A DNA stretch of 64,000 bases. Source: Clostridia bacterium. GTDB lineage: Bacteria; Bacillota; Clostridia; Christensenellales; Aristaeellaceae. The stretch is taken from assembly GCA_017532155.1 (NCBI GenBank), contig JAFXJP010000030.1, positions 61,311 through 125,310 on the forward strand, in the 5' to 3' direction. Below the pieces are notes generated by a model. It searched no databases, had not been told where the DNA came from, and saw only the letters and a program-made list of their open reading frames with translations. Positions 23,942-32,958 of this stretch are shown here, in pieces. Position 1 is the first letter of the stretch, and each line of letters opens with the position of its first letter. The translations under genes and the position numbers were made by a program.

Positions 23942-24604
23942 TCAAGTGAAAAGCAGGGTATTCAGATCATGAACGTTCTCTAGCGCCACGCCGCCGGAGC
24001 AGCCTTTTTTCATCACTTCGCGAATGTCTGCATCTTCGTAAGCCCACAGCGCAGCGGCAAAATCGCAGCCCGCCGCCCGCGCCATATCAAAGCCGGGCTT
24101 TAAATCATCCACCACCAGAATATCGCGCGGAGACAGATGATAGCGCCGCATGATTTCATGCAGCGGCCAGGGATTGGGCTTCTGCTTTTCGCTGCCCTCC
24201 TCCCAGCCGATCACGCAGTCGGGCGCAGGAAGCTGCGCATGGGCATAATCGCGCAGAACAAATTTGGAATAGGAATGCGATACCACGCACACCAGTCCGC
24301 CTTCCGCCCTCTGGCGGAGGATCACATCCTGCATACCGGGGTGAAAGTCAGGGATTGTCGCGCGCACATAGCTTTGCCAGTTTTCAAGCTGCCAGGCCAT
24401 TTCTTCCTGCGAAAAATGCAGTTCATCAAAGCACAGCTTTTCAAAGCCCAGGGTAAAATTGAGCCGTACATATTCCTGAAGCGTCAATTCTACTTCCGGG
24501 CGCAGGCGCTTGAGCGTATTGCAAAAGGACGGGTAATGAATGCAGGGCGTGCTCATGACGGCGGTGTCATCGTGATCGAGCACCAGGCAGCGATAGCGGG
24601 TCAT
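23942..24604 (-). CDS. HAD-superfamily hydrolase
   Basis: 220 residues from the ATG at 24604 (AAGGAGA upstream). The HAD nucleophile motif is LDHDDTAV near residue 8, motif II is VSHSYSK near 107, and the motif III/IV region has KQKPNPWPL then ILVVDDLKPGFDMARAAGC. Helical cap residues lie between motifs I and II, as in phosphoglycolate-phosphatase-like members. The substrate is unknown. The start overlaps the histidine-kinase stop by four bases, so the enzyme belongs to the two-component operon. The terminator-like hairpin follows five bases after its stop. Confidence 0.88.
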   Translation of the reverse strand: MTRYRCLVLDHDDTAVMSTPCIHYPSFCNTLKRLRPEVELTLQEYVRLNFTLGFEKLCFDELHFSQEEMAWQLENWQSYVRATIPDFHPGMQDVILRQRAEGGLVCVVSHSYSKFVLRDYAHAQLPAPDCVIGWEEGSEKQKPNPWPLHEIMRRYHLSPRDILVVDDLKPGFDMARAAGCDFAAALWAYEDADIREVMKKGCSGGVALENVHDLNTLLFT

Positions 24605-25887
24605 GAGGCGTCTCCTTTCTGTTGCTCGCACGGCGGCAGGCACAGTGTAATGCGTGTACCTACGCCCTCGCGGCTGAGAATATCAAAGCAGGCAGAATGT
24701 GCGTCGGCAATCCATTTGGCGATGGACAACCCAAGGCCCGTGCCACCCTGGCGTGTGCGCGCGCGGCTGGAGCGATAAAAGCGCTCAAATATATGGGGCA
24801 AATCCTCTTCACGGATGCCGATGCCGTTGTCCTGCACCGTCAGGCAGCTTTCGCCCTTTTCATTGATGAAGGCGCGCAGCGTGATGCGTTCGCCCGCGGC
24901 GGAATAGCGCATGGCATTTTCAGTCAGGATGCGCGCGCATTGCTTGAGCATGCCTTTGTCGCCGTAGGCCCATACGCTTTCCTTGCTCTGCAGAAGAAAC
25001 TCACGGTTTTCATCCACCAGGCGCATTTCTTCACAGATTTCCTGCAGCATGGCGTTGAGATCAAAGCGCGCCATTTCCAGCTGCTGGCGATTAGAATCCC
25101 CACGCGCCAGGAACAGCAATTGCTCCACCAGCCGCTGCATGTTATCCGCCTCTTTACGGATGGCAGCGATGGCTTCGTCGCGTACTTTTTCATCATTTTT
25201 GCCCCAGCGATCCAGCATATCGGCGTAGCCGCGGATGACGCTGATGGGTGTGCGCAGCTCATGCGAGGCGTCGGATACAAAGCGCGTCTGCTGTCGGTAG
25301 GCCTCATGCGTGCGGCGCAGCAGGCCGTTGACTGCGTCCTCCATGCCCTGCAGATCGCGGTCGCCGGTCTCAATGCGTGCGTTCTCGCGGGCGACGTCTA
25401 CCTGTAGGATGGCTTCTTCCAGATCGTGATATTTGCGGTGATCAAAGGACTGATCCAGCGACTGCGCCGTTTCCGCCATGCGGTACAGCGGCGATAAAAG
25501 CTTTTGCGTGCGGCGCTTGCCAAGACGGTATTCGGACAAAAGCAGCAGCACTTCAATCACCAGCATGGAGAAGGTCAGGCACATGACGAAGGTAAAATAT
25601 CGTCCGCCGTCCACCGTGGCGCTTTGGCCGGTCAGCGAGGAATAAAAGCTGTAACGAATGCTGCCGGGAATTTTCCACCAGGGCAGGTGACGGCTTATTT
25701 CTATGCTGCGTTCAATATTCCACTGCCAGTAGCGGCCCAGCACGCCAATTTCCTGAAACAGGCACCAGCCTGCGCAGGCGAGAAATAAAACCAGCACATC
25801 CAGCCATAGCACCAGATAAGTCAGCCGCAGCATGAAGCTGCGGTTGATGCGGGCGGCGGTTGAGGTCATGCGGCGTGTTTCGGTCAT
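24601..25887 (-). CDS. Sensor histidine kinase
   Basis: 428 residues. Two membrane helices (about 20-45 and 100-120) bracket an extracytoplasmic sensor of about 55 residues. The H-box is DASHELRTPISVIRGYADML near 210. The N-box is LTENAMRYS, and the G-boxes are DNGIGIREEDLP and TGLGLSIAKWI. The linker before the H-box is long and helical (about 125-200). It phosphorylates the OmpR-type regulator encoded 18 bases upstream. The signal is unknown. Its stop overlaps the phosphatase start. Confidence 0.93.
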   Translation of the reverse strand: MTETRRMTSTAARINRSFMLRLTYLVLWLDVLVLFLACAGWCLFQEIGVLGRYWQWNIERSIEISRHLPWWKIPGSIRYSFYSSLTGQSATVDGGRYFTFVMCLTFSMLVIEVLLLLSEYRLGKRRTQKLLSPLYRMAETAQSLDQSFDHRKYHDLEEAILQVDVARENARIETGDRDLQGMEDAVNGLLRRTHEAYRQQTRFVSDASHELRTPISVIRGYADMLDRWGKNDEKVRDEAIAAIRKEADNMQRLVEQLLFLARGDSNRQQLEMARFDLNAMLQEICEEMRLVDENREFLLQSKESVWAYGDKGMLKQCARILTENAMRYSAAGERITLRAFINEKGESCLTVQDNGIGIREEDLPHIFERFYRSSRARTRQGGTGLGLSIAKWIADAHSACFDILSREGVGTRITLCLPPCEQQKGDAS

Positions 25888-25905
25888 TTGGATTCCTCCG
25901 GCGGC

Positions 25906-26583
25906 TTACTCGCTTTTCATCACATAGCCTACGCCGCGCACGGTGTGCAGCGTTTTCAGGTCATAGGCTTCGTCGATTTTTTGTCTGAGGTAGCGGATGT
26001 ATACATCCACCACATTGGTTTCGCCCATGTAATCATAGCCCCAGACATTGCTCAAGAGCGTTTCGCGCGAGAGCACAATGCCCTCGTTTTCCATCATGTA
26101 TTCCAATAGCTGAAATTCGCGGCTGGTGAGCGACACGTCATTTCCGCGCACGGTGACGGTGTGGCGCAGGGGATCGAGCACAATTTCACTCAGGCGCTTG
26201 AGATCGCTCTCGGGCGCTTTTTCATGCTTGCGCAGCGATACGCGGATGCGCGCCAGCAATTCCTCAATGGCAAAGGGCTTGGTGATATAATCGTCTGCGC
26301 CCATGTCAAGGCCGGTTACCTTGTCCATCACTGCATCGCGGGCGGTGAGGAGAATGACGGGCGTTTTCTTTTCGCGGCGCAGGCGGCGCAGCACCTCCAG
26401 ACCGTTAAGCGAGGGCAGCATGATATCAAGGAGGATCAGATCGTGGCTGCCCTCCAGCGCCTTTTGCAGGCCGTCGCGGCCGTCAAAGGCTTTCTCCACC
26501 AGATAGCCCTCATGGGTCAATTCCAGCTCCACAAAGCGCGCCAGCGCTTCTTCATCTTCGATAATCAATATGGACTGCGGCAT
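25906..26583 (-). CDS. OmpR-family response regulator
   Basis: 225 residues. The receiver domain has the acidic pair in IEDEEAL, the phospho-acceptor Asp in LILLDIMLPSLNG near residue 51, and the Lys in DDYITKPFAIEELLARI near 100. The C-terminal winged helix is of the OmpR type (LTSREFQLLEYMMEN, then TNVVDVYIRYLRQKID). It is the first gene of a three-gene operon with the kinase and the HAD hydrolase. A perfect 12-base inverted repeat lies just upstream (26605-26630). Close relatives control cell-envelope and resistance genes, but the targets here are unknown. Confidence 0.94.
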   Translation of the reverse strand: MPQSILIIEDEEALARFVELELTHEGYLVEKAFDGRDGLQKALEGSHDLILLDIMLPSLNGLEVLRRLRREKKTPVILLTARDAVMDKVTGLDMGADDYITKPFAIEELLARIRVSLRKHEKAPESDLKRLSEIVLDPLRHTVTVRGNDVSLTSREFQLLEYMMENEGIVLSRETLLSNVWGYDYMGETNVVDVYIRYLRQKIDEAYDLKTLHTVRGVGYVMKSE

Positions 26584-26604
26584 AGGCTTTCTCCTGTAAA
26601 GCGC

Positions 26605-26630
26605 AAAGGGATGCCGTGCGGCATCCCTTT
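26605..26630 (-). other. Perfect inverted repeat between the DUF4342 gene and the response regulator
   Basis: AAAGGGATGCCG and CGGCATCCCTTT are separated by TG. On the - strand the hairpin is followed only by GCGCTTTAC, so it is a weak terminator at best. It might be a terminator for the DUF4342 gene, an attenuator, or an operator for the response regulator. Confidence 0.5.
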
Positions 26631-26642
26631 GAAAAAATGCAT

Positions 26643-27197
26643 TTATTCTTCGCTGTTTTCCTGCTCGGTTTTGTTATTGTCGATGATCACCACGGTGGGA
26701 CCGGCCTTGGCGACGTCATCCACAAAGGTGCCGGCTTTGTCCATGGCGGCATTGACGGAATCATCAAAGCTCAGCCCTTTGACCGCAAAGCGATAGCCGA
26801 AGAACATGGCAACAATCGCCACGATACCCACGGCCCAGATGCTGATGATGAGCAGCAGCAGCACCACCGACATGGGCAACTCCAGGCGCACCTCGCCATT
26901 CTTTTTGATCAGCAGCTGCACGGTGTTCAGGCGGCGGATGCCCTGCGCCAGACCGCGCATCAGCATAGCAAAACCGCCGTGATTTGCTTTCTTTTCGGGC
27001 TTGGGCTGAACGCGGGTGGTGTATTCTTCCTTTTTGGGGGCGTCATTGTCGCGGTGCAGGCGGCCTTCGCCTTCCAGCATCAGCAGCGCATCCAGCAGAT
27101 CCCAATTGCACTTTTCCAGCGCGGCGCTGGCTTCTTCATACGATACGTTGGCTTTTTCGCGCAGCTTTTCTACCATTTCAAGATGATCCATTATCAT
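26643..27197 (-). CDS. DUF4342 protein with a UBA-like domain and one membrane segment
   Basis: 184 residues. The N-terminal 45 residues (MVEKLREKANVSYEEASAAL, then CNWDLLDALLMLEGEG) form a three-helix UBA/EF-Ts-like domain, the hallmark of DUF4342. A charged linker follows, then LNTVQLLIKKNGEVRLELP, a hydrophobic span (about 110-140) and an acidic tail. Function unknown; a membrane-tethered peptide-binding role is a guess. GGAGGAGG precedes two possible ATGs (27197 and 27191), both acceptable. It is upstream of the two-component operon in the same orientation, with only a hairpin between. Confidence 0.85.
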   Translation of the reverse strand: MIMDHLEMVEKLREKANVSYEEASAALEKCNWDLLDALLMLEGEGRLHRDNDAPKKEEYTTRVQPKPEKKANHGGFAMLMRGLAQGIRRLNTVQLLIKKNGEVRLELPMSVVLLLLIISIWAVGIVAIVAMFFGYRFAVKGLSFDDSVNAAMDKAGTFVDDVAKAGPTVVIIDNNKTEQENSEE

Positions 27198-27299
27198 TTC
27201 CTCCTCCTGTGTATCAGGTACGATGGCAGTATACCGCCGAAAATTTAACCGCGCCTTTTGAAAAAATGAGAGAAAGATTAGAAAAGGATGCGAAATGCT

Positions 27300-28301
27300 T
27301 TATTCGGCAGTGATGCGGAACGTGACCACAGCGGGCGAAACAGCGCCGTTTGCATCCACGGTGACAAGCACGGGATCGGTATCGGTCAATACGTAGCCGT
27401 CAGGCAGCAGCGCGGCGGCAGGATAGACAGAGGTGGTACCTTCATCCAGCGTCAGCGTGGTGGTTTTGAGCACGTTTTCGCCGTCCACATAGTGGATTTC
27501 AACATCGGCAGAAACGCCGGGAACATGATAAATGAATTCTACCTTATCGTGCGTCGATACGCCGTTGGCATCTACGGTGATGCGCACGGCATCCTCACTG
27601 ACAAGCGTGTAGTCCTCGGGAACCAGGCCGTTGTTGGCGCGGATATTGCGCGTGCCTTCCGTCAGAAGCAGCGACAGGGAATGCAGCACCTTGCCTTCTT
27701 CTGTGCGATATACGATGGATACGCTGGCCATCTTGGGCGTAGGCGAGGGAGAAGGAGAAGGCGTAGGCGTGGGCGAGGGCGTCGGGGTGGGAGTCGGCGT
27801 AGGCGAAGGGGTAGGCGTGGGAGAAGGCGTGGGCGTAGGCGAAGGGGTAGGCGTTGGCGTAGGCGTCGGACTGGGCGAAGGGGTGGGCGTATCAAAACGC
27901 GGGCCCTTTGCACGATCAGGCGCATACAGCTTTTCAATGGTCTTGGGGCCGGCGATGCCGTCATCTTCCAGATTATTGCGCTTCTGGAAGGTTTTGACTG
28001 CTTCTTTGGTTATTTCACCAAATACGCCGTCGGGCGCTTCGTGGAGATAGCCCAGCTCATACAGCTGCTGCTGGAGCATGCGCACATGCGTGCCGACCAG
28101 GCCCTCAAGCAGCGTAACGGGCGGCAGCGTTGCCGTGGGCGTAGGCGTAGGCTCGGGCGAGGGCGTTGGCACCTGCGTGGGCGTTACTACGGGCGTGGGC
28201 GTATGCAGCGCATCATAGGGGATGGGCGTGACGCCGGCGTCCACAGCTGCACCGCTGGTGGAAATGATCATGTAAAATAGCAGCGTTTTTAAAAGATCCA
28301 T
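27300..28301 (-). CDS. Exported peptidoglycan-binding protein with a long TP/SP linker and MucBP-like repeats
   Basis: 333 residues. A short hydrophobic N-terminus ([17 protein letters not shown]) is followed by a first Pro-Thr linker (about 30-60), a PG_binding_1 domain (about 62-128, core [17 protein letters not shown] and [13 protein letters not shown]), a Thr/Pro/Ser linker of about 54 residues, and two related beta-domains of about 65 residues. These resemble MucBP/InlB B-repeats ([14 protein letters not shown] and [13 protein letters not shown]). The architecture implies an extracellular wall protein that extends adhesive domains. The linker is encoded by six-base repeats. Confidence 0.85.
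   Translation of the reverse strand: MDLLKTLLFYMIISTSGAAVDAGVTPIPYDALHTPTPVVTPTQVPTPSPEPTPTPTATLPPVTLLEGLVGTHVRMLQQQLYELGYLHEAPDGVFGEITKEAVKTFQKRNNLEDDGIAGPKTIEKLYAPDRAKGPRFDTPTPSPSPTPTPTPTPSPTPTPSPTPTPSPTPTPTPTPSPTPTPSPSPSPTPKMASVSIVYRTEEGKVLHSLSLLLTEGTRNIRANNGLVPEDYTLVSEDAVRITVDANGVSTHDKVEFIYHVPGVSADVEIHYVDGENVLKTTTLTLDEGTTSVYPAAALLPDGYVLTDTDPVLVTVDANGAVSPAVVTFRITAE
27733..27893 (-). repeat. Six-base tandem repeat encoding a Thr-Pro / Ser-Pro linker
   Basis: About 160 bases are made of imperfect GTAGGC/GTGGGC/GAGGGC-type hexamers on the + strand. Each unit encodes Thr-Pro or Ser-Pro on the - strand. Any slippage by whole units changes linker length without shifting the frame. Confidence 0.85.
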
Positions 28302-28372
28302 TGAAAACCTCCTGTGGCGGTCGAAAAGGAGCGCTCTGTCATGAAGACGTATAAACAGGGCGTTTTCTTGCG

Positions 28373-29383
28373 TTACAGGTCAATAAACTTCTCAAATTCG
28401 GGCAGAATGCCGATGCCATCGGGATAATGAGCGGCAAACTGCGGCACCGCATGGCTGGGGAAGGAATTGCCTTCAATAAATTTGGGGCCGTCTTCGGTGA
28501 TGGCCACGTCCCACGCCACAAAGCGTACCTGCGGCACCACGCGCATGGCGGCAAGGCACATATCCATTGCTTCCTTGAAATAAGGAATGGTAAAGCCGAT
28601 GATTTCGGTGCCTGTCATGGGATGCTTGGTGAAGACATTGCCGGCCTTGTCGGCGGCGACGGTGAGCAGCTTGCCCGTTTCCAGGTCAACACGCGCGGCC
28701 ATACCGCCCTGATCGACGTTATCCATCACCTTGCCGTTGCCGATGCGCAGGAAGGCATAAACGACGCCTTCGTTTTTATCGCCCAGCAGGGTGGCGATGC
28801 GCACGGTATTGACGGAGGTGGGGCAGAGCCTCGACATCTCGGGATGCTGTACGAGCAGCTCTTCGAGCAGGCCTGCGCCAAGGCCCTTGATCTTTTCAAG
28901 GAAAGCGGCAGGATCCTTTTCCCAGTCAGCCTTTACAAACTTTTCAATGCCAACGCCGCTGGAGCCTTCCAGAGGCTTAAAGAGCACACAGGGAAGATCG
29001 CTGAGGAAAGCGGACAACTCTTCCACGGTGGTGTCGGCTTTTACCTGCATCCACTTGCGGCCAATCTGATCCTTAAAGAGCGTGTTGAAGGCGGTTTTGT
29101 CGTCAAAATTGAACCAGTAGGCCTTGTCGTTCATGCGACGGACGATATTATTGGAAATGCCGCGGGTGATGACTGTGCGGCGCTGCGCGTCGTTCAGACG
29201 GTACATCTGCGCGATTTTGTAATCGACATAGCCCGCGTTGTACTTAGCAGCGCATTTTGCCATATCTGCCAGCAGCCAGGCGCGGCTTTTGCCGCTTTTC
29301 TTTTCCAGCATGCCGGCAGTTTCCCACATGCGCTTCCAGTCCATTTTCAGCGCGCGCTTGACCATATACGTCAGTCTGCTCAT
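28373..29383 (-). CDS. ATP-grasp enzyme of the sugar-transfer-associated type
   Basis: 336 residues. The N-terminal helical part ([17 protein letters not shown]) precedes an ATP-grasp fold. Lysine and glycine-loop residues are in [18 protein letters not shown] near 130, [12 protein letters not shown] near 180 supplies the hinge glutamates, and the metal-binding end reads [10 protein letters not shown] near 310. Homologues carry the Pfam sugar-transfer-associated ATP-grasp domain and are found in capsule or teichuronic-acid loci, perhaps ligating amino acids to glycans; the reaction is unproven. Here the gene stands downstream of ychF without glycan genes nearby. Confidence 0.85.
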   Translation of the reverse strand: MSRLTYMVKRALKMDWKRMWETAGMLEKKSGKSRAWLLADMAKCAAKYNAGYVDYKIAQMYRLNDAQRRTVITRGISNNIVRRMNDKAYWFNFDDKTAFNTLFKDQIGRKWMQVKADTTVEELSAFLSDLPCVLFKPLEGSSGVGIEKFVKADWEKDPAAFLEKIKGLGAGLLEELLVQHPEMSRLCPTSVNTVRIATLLGDKNEGVVYAFLRIGNGKVMDNVDQGGMAARVDLETGKLLTVAADKAGNVFTKHPMTGTEIIGFTIPYFKEAMDMCLAAMRVVPQVRFVAWDVAITEDGPKFIEGNSFPSHAVPQFAAHYPDGIGILPEFEKFIDL

Positions 29384-29420
29384 GATTATCAGCCTTTCTG
29401 GTTATTGAGGCACTGCCTGC

Positions 29421-30515
<1,095 letters not shown>

Positions 30516-30568
30516 ATAGAAGAAGCTTCCCTTCGTAAAGTAATGGAATGATGCGCATAATCTTCTTT

Positions 30569-30597
30569 ATTATACATTTATTTAAAGAAAAAAGCAA
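30569..30597 (-). promoter_or_regulatory. Promoter of ychF
   Basis: On the - strand TTGCTT and TATAAT are separated by 17 bases. The -35 lies 14 bases from the -35 of the divergent SH3-repeat gene. Confidence 0.75.
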
Positions 30598-30610
30598 TGC
30601 CGGGAACACC

Positions 30611-30639
30611 TTGCAGGAAAAGACGGAATTTGTTATACT
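30611..30639 (+). promoter_or_regulatory. Promoter of the SH3-repeat gene
   Basis: TTGCAG (30611-30616) and TATACT (30634-30639) are 17 bases apart. TGT directly before the -10 makes it an extended -10. Confidence 0.75.
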
Positions 30640-30705
30640 TTGGTGGGAAGAATTACCGCGTTTGATGCGTTATATAGGTACAAAGCCCTTGTGGAGGTAC
30701 GAACC

Positions 30706-31857
30706 ATGAAAAAGATTGCCCTGATTGCTCTTTCTCTTTTGCTTTTATGCGTGTGCTCGCTGGCGATGGCAGACACATATGCCGTTGTGCATAATACCGA
30801 ATCGCTCAATGTGCGCACGGGCCCCAGCACTTCTTATCAGTGGCTGGGCAGCGTTGCCAAGGGCGAGTGGGTGCAGGTGACCGGCCAGAGCGGCAACTGG
30901 TATCAGGTTGTGACGGTGGAGGAAGGCATTTCCGGCTATATGAGCAAAAACTTCCTCAAGACTTTTGAGGGCGGCTATGCGGGCGTGAGCAGCACGGCGA
31001 TGGTCAATAATCCTGTGTCCACGCACTGGCTCAATCTGCGCGTAGCGCCGTCCTATTCTGCCGAGGTGCTGGAGATTTTCTATAATGGTACGCAGTGCAC
31101 CATTCTCGATCGCCTCGACGGCTGGTATTATGTGTCGGTGTATAAGAACGGCCAGCAGCTGCTGGGCTATTTCCGCAGCGAATATCTAAAGCTCAATGCG
31201 GCAGCGGGCGGCGAGAATTATACGGTTGCCACGTCCAATCGCGGCAAGCTCAACCTGCGCTCCGGCCCCAGCTACAATGCCGGCGTGCTGATGCAGATTC
31301 CTTACGGCGAAACGGTTTCTGTGGTTCTTAAGGGAAATTCCTTCTGGCAGGTGATGTATAACGGTACTGCGGGCTATGTGGATGCAAGCTTCCTCAAAAA
31401 GGGCGGCAGCTACAATCCCGGCACGAATGTGACGCCTCCCAGCTACACTTCGGGCAATGCGGTTGTGCATACGGGCAATACCGGCAAACTGAATCTGCGC
31501 ACCCAGGCGTACGCCAATGCCAAAATCCTGGGTCAGTATGCAAACGGCACCAGCGTGACGATCCTGCAAAAGGGAACGGTATGGTGCTATGTACAGGTGA
31601 ATACGGACGGCGAAAAGGGCTATATGATGACCAAGTACCTCAGCTTCAGCGGCGCGTCCGAGGCGTATAAGACTGTGCATAATCCCAACGGCGGCTCTTA
31701 TGTCAATCTGCGTTCTTCGCCTGATAAGCAAAACGGCAATGTGAATGTGCGCGTGCCGGTCGGCCAGACAGTGAATGTGCTGTCCTGGGGCGATGAATGG
31801 TCGCAGGTGTGCTACAATAATATCAATGGTTATATGATGACGTGGTTTTTGAAGTAA
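30706..31857 (+). CDS. Secreted protein with five bacterial SH3 repeats
   Basis: 383 residues from the ATG at 30706, with GTGGAGGT upstream. The signal peptide MKKIALIALSLLLL...LAMA is followed by five SH3b/SH3_3 units. Each has a LN(V/L)R core: SLNVRTGPSTSYQ, WLNLRVAPSYSAE, KLNLRSGPSYNAG, KLNLRTQAYANAK and YVNLRSSPDKQNG, with GYM/GYV near each unit's end. SH3b domains usually bind peptidoglycan cross-bridges. No catalytic domain is attached, so it is a wall-binding or sensing protein. There is no lipobox or sorting signal. Confidence 0.9.
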   Translation: MKKIALIALSLLLLCVCSLAMADTYAVVHNTESLNVRTGPSTSYQWLGSVAKGEWVQVTGQSGNWYQVVTVEEGISGYMSKNFLKTFEGGYAGVSSTAMVNNPVSTHWLNLRVAPSYSAEVLEIFYNGTQCTILDRLDGWYYVSVYKNGQQLLGYFRSEYLKLNAAAGGENYTVATSNRGKLNLRSGPSYNAGVLMQIPYGETVSVVLKGNSFWQVMYNGTAGYVDASFLKKGGSYNPGTNVTPPSYTSGNAVVHTGNTGKLNLRTQAYANAKILGQYANGTSVTILQKGTVWCYVQVNTDGEKGYMMTKYLSFSGASEAYKTVHNPNGGSYVNLRSSPDKQNGNVNVRVPVGQTVNVLSWGDEWSQVCYNNINGYMMTWFLK

Positions 31858-32246
31858 TAAAGGAAATGGGGAGAGGAATAAAAAAACGCGCTTTCCGGAG
31901 CGACAAAGCGCCAGGGAATCTGTGAGGCGGATGCGGATAAGCTGTTTCCTTTGCCACGGTACTTAAAAAGGGTCTGAAGCCGAATCGTGAGAAAACGCAC
32001 ATTTGGCTTCGGGCTCTTTTTTATTCAGCCCACAATTTGAATAGCAGTGATGTGAAGACATCGGGGTAAGAACCTCTTTATCTTGATAAGACTGTGCGAA
32101 AACCCCTTGCAGATTTTCATTTTGTGATCTGCTTTATTCCTAAATCTGTCACAAATCGCAAGGACGAAAGCCTGCATAATCTCTATAATAATGATATGAT
32201 GAACAATATGGCATTTTATGCTGCGAGTATCTGATGGAGGAACTGG
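31858..32246 (+). other. Gene-free interval with two hairpins
   Basis: These 389 bases carry no credible gene. GCGCTTT/AAAGCGC at 31888-31911 has no T run. A long terminator lies at 31965-32022. Further right, GCAGAT/ATCTGC (about 32107-32131) is a small hairpin. TATAAT at 32184-32189 is the best -10 for the downstream HAD gene, but the sequence 17 bases upstream (AGGACG) is a poor -35. Confidence 0.5.
31965..32022 (+). terminator. Terminator after the SH3-repeat gene
   Basis: About 21 pairs with several G-U join 31965-31985 to 32001-32021, ending in TTTTTT. The 15-base loop contains GTGAGAAAACGCAC, which can form a small inner stem. Confidence 0.8.
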
Positions 32247-32930
32247 ATGAAATATAGAACGATATTTTTTGATATTGACTATTGCCTGATGGATACGCCC
32301 ACATCCGAGCGCCGCATTATCCGTGAATTGTACGCCCAGCAGGGGCAGATTGTGGGCGACGACGTGGGCGATGAATACCGCGAGATCAACCGTCAGCTGT
32401 GGGTATATCTGGACCGCGGCGAGATTACGCGCGAGAGGCTGTATGTAATGCGGTTTGAGCGGCTGTTTAAGCTGCATCCCTTCCACAAGAGCGCGGAGGA
32501 AGTGGCGCCCTGGTTCCTGGATCAATTAGCGCACGCCTATGACGCAACGCAGGGCGCAGAGCACCTGCTCAAGCGCCTGCAGGAGGCGGGTGTGCGTGTG
32601 TTCACAGCTTCTAACGGCATCGGCGAGGTAATGAACGGCCGCGTGGCCAACGCCGGCCTTTCCAAATACCTGACGGGCGCTTTTGCAGCCGACGAAGTAG
32701 GCGCCATGAAGCCGAGCGCCAAGTATTTTGACTATATTTTCAAACACTCCGGCGAAACGGACCTCAGCCGTACGCTGATGGTAGGCGATAATCCGGTCAC
32801 CGATGTGGACGGCGCGGTGGAATACGGCATGGTCGGCGCACTGTTCGGCCATCGCTGGCAGGAAGAGAGCAAGGCTACCTATCGCGCTGCAACCATGGCG
32901 GAGCTTGAAAAACAATTGTTTGAAGAATAA
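32247..32930 (+). CDS. HAD-superfamily hydrolase (YjjG-like)
   Basis: 227 residues with GGAGGAA upstream. The nucleophile motif is FFDIDYCLMDT near residue 7. Here Tyr follows the second Asp, an uncommon variant of DxDxT/V. Motif II is FTASNGI near 112, the lysine is in GAMKPSAKYFDYI near 152, and motif IV is TLMVGDNPVTDVDGA near 172. Length and cap pattern fit the YjjG/YfnB noncanonical nucleotide phosphatases, but the substrate is not certain. It starts a + strand run with the FAD oxidoreductase (28 bases later) and a histidine phosphatase. Confidence 0.88.
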   Translation: MKYRTIFFDIDYCLMDTPTSERRIIRELYAQQGQIVGDDVGDEYREINRQLWVYLDRGEITRERLYVMRFERLFKLHPFHKSAEEVAPWFLDQLAHAYDATQGAEHLLKRLQEAGVRVFTASNGIGEVMNGRVANAGLSKYLTGAFAADEVGAMKPSAKYFDYIFKHSGETDLSRTLMVGDNPVTDVDGAVEYGMVGALFGHRWQEESKATYRAATMAELEKQLFEE

Positions 32931-32958
32931 AGAACTGAACATACAGGAGGAATGAACC

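Noticed and set aside
27733-27893. Tandem repeat considered as a CRISPR array
   Set aside because: The units are six bases with no spacers and lie inside a coding linker.
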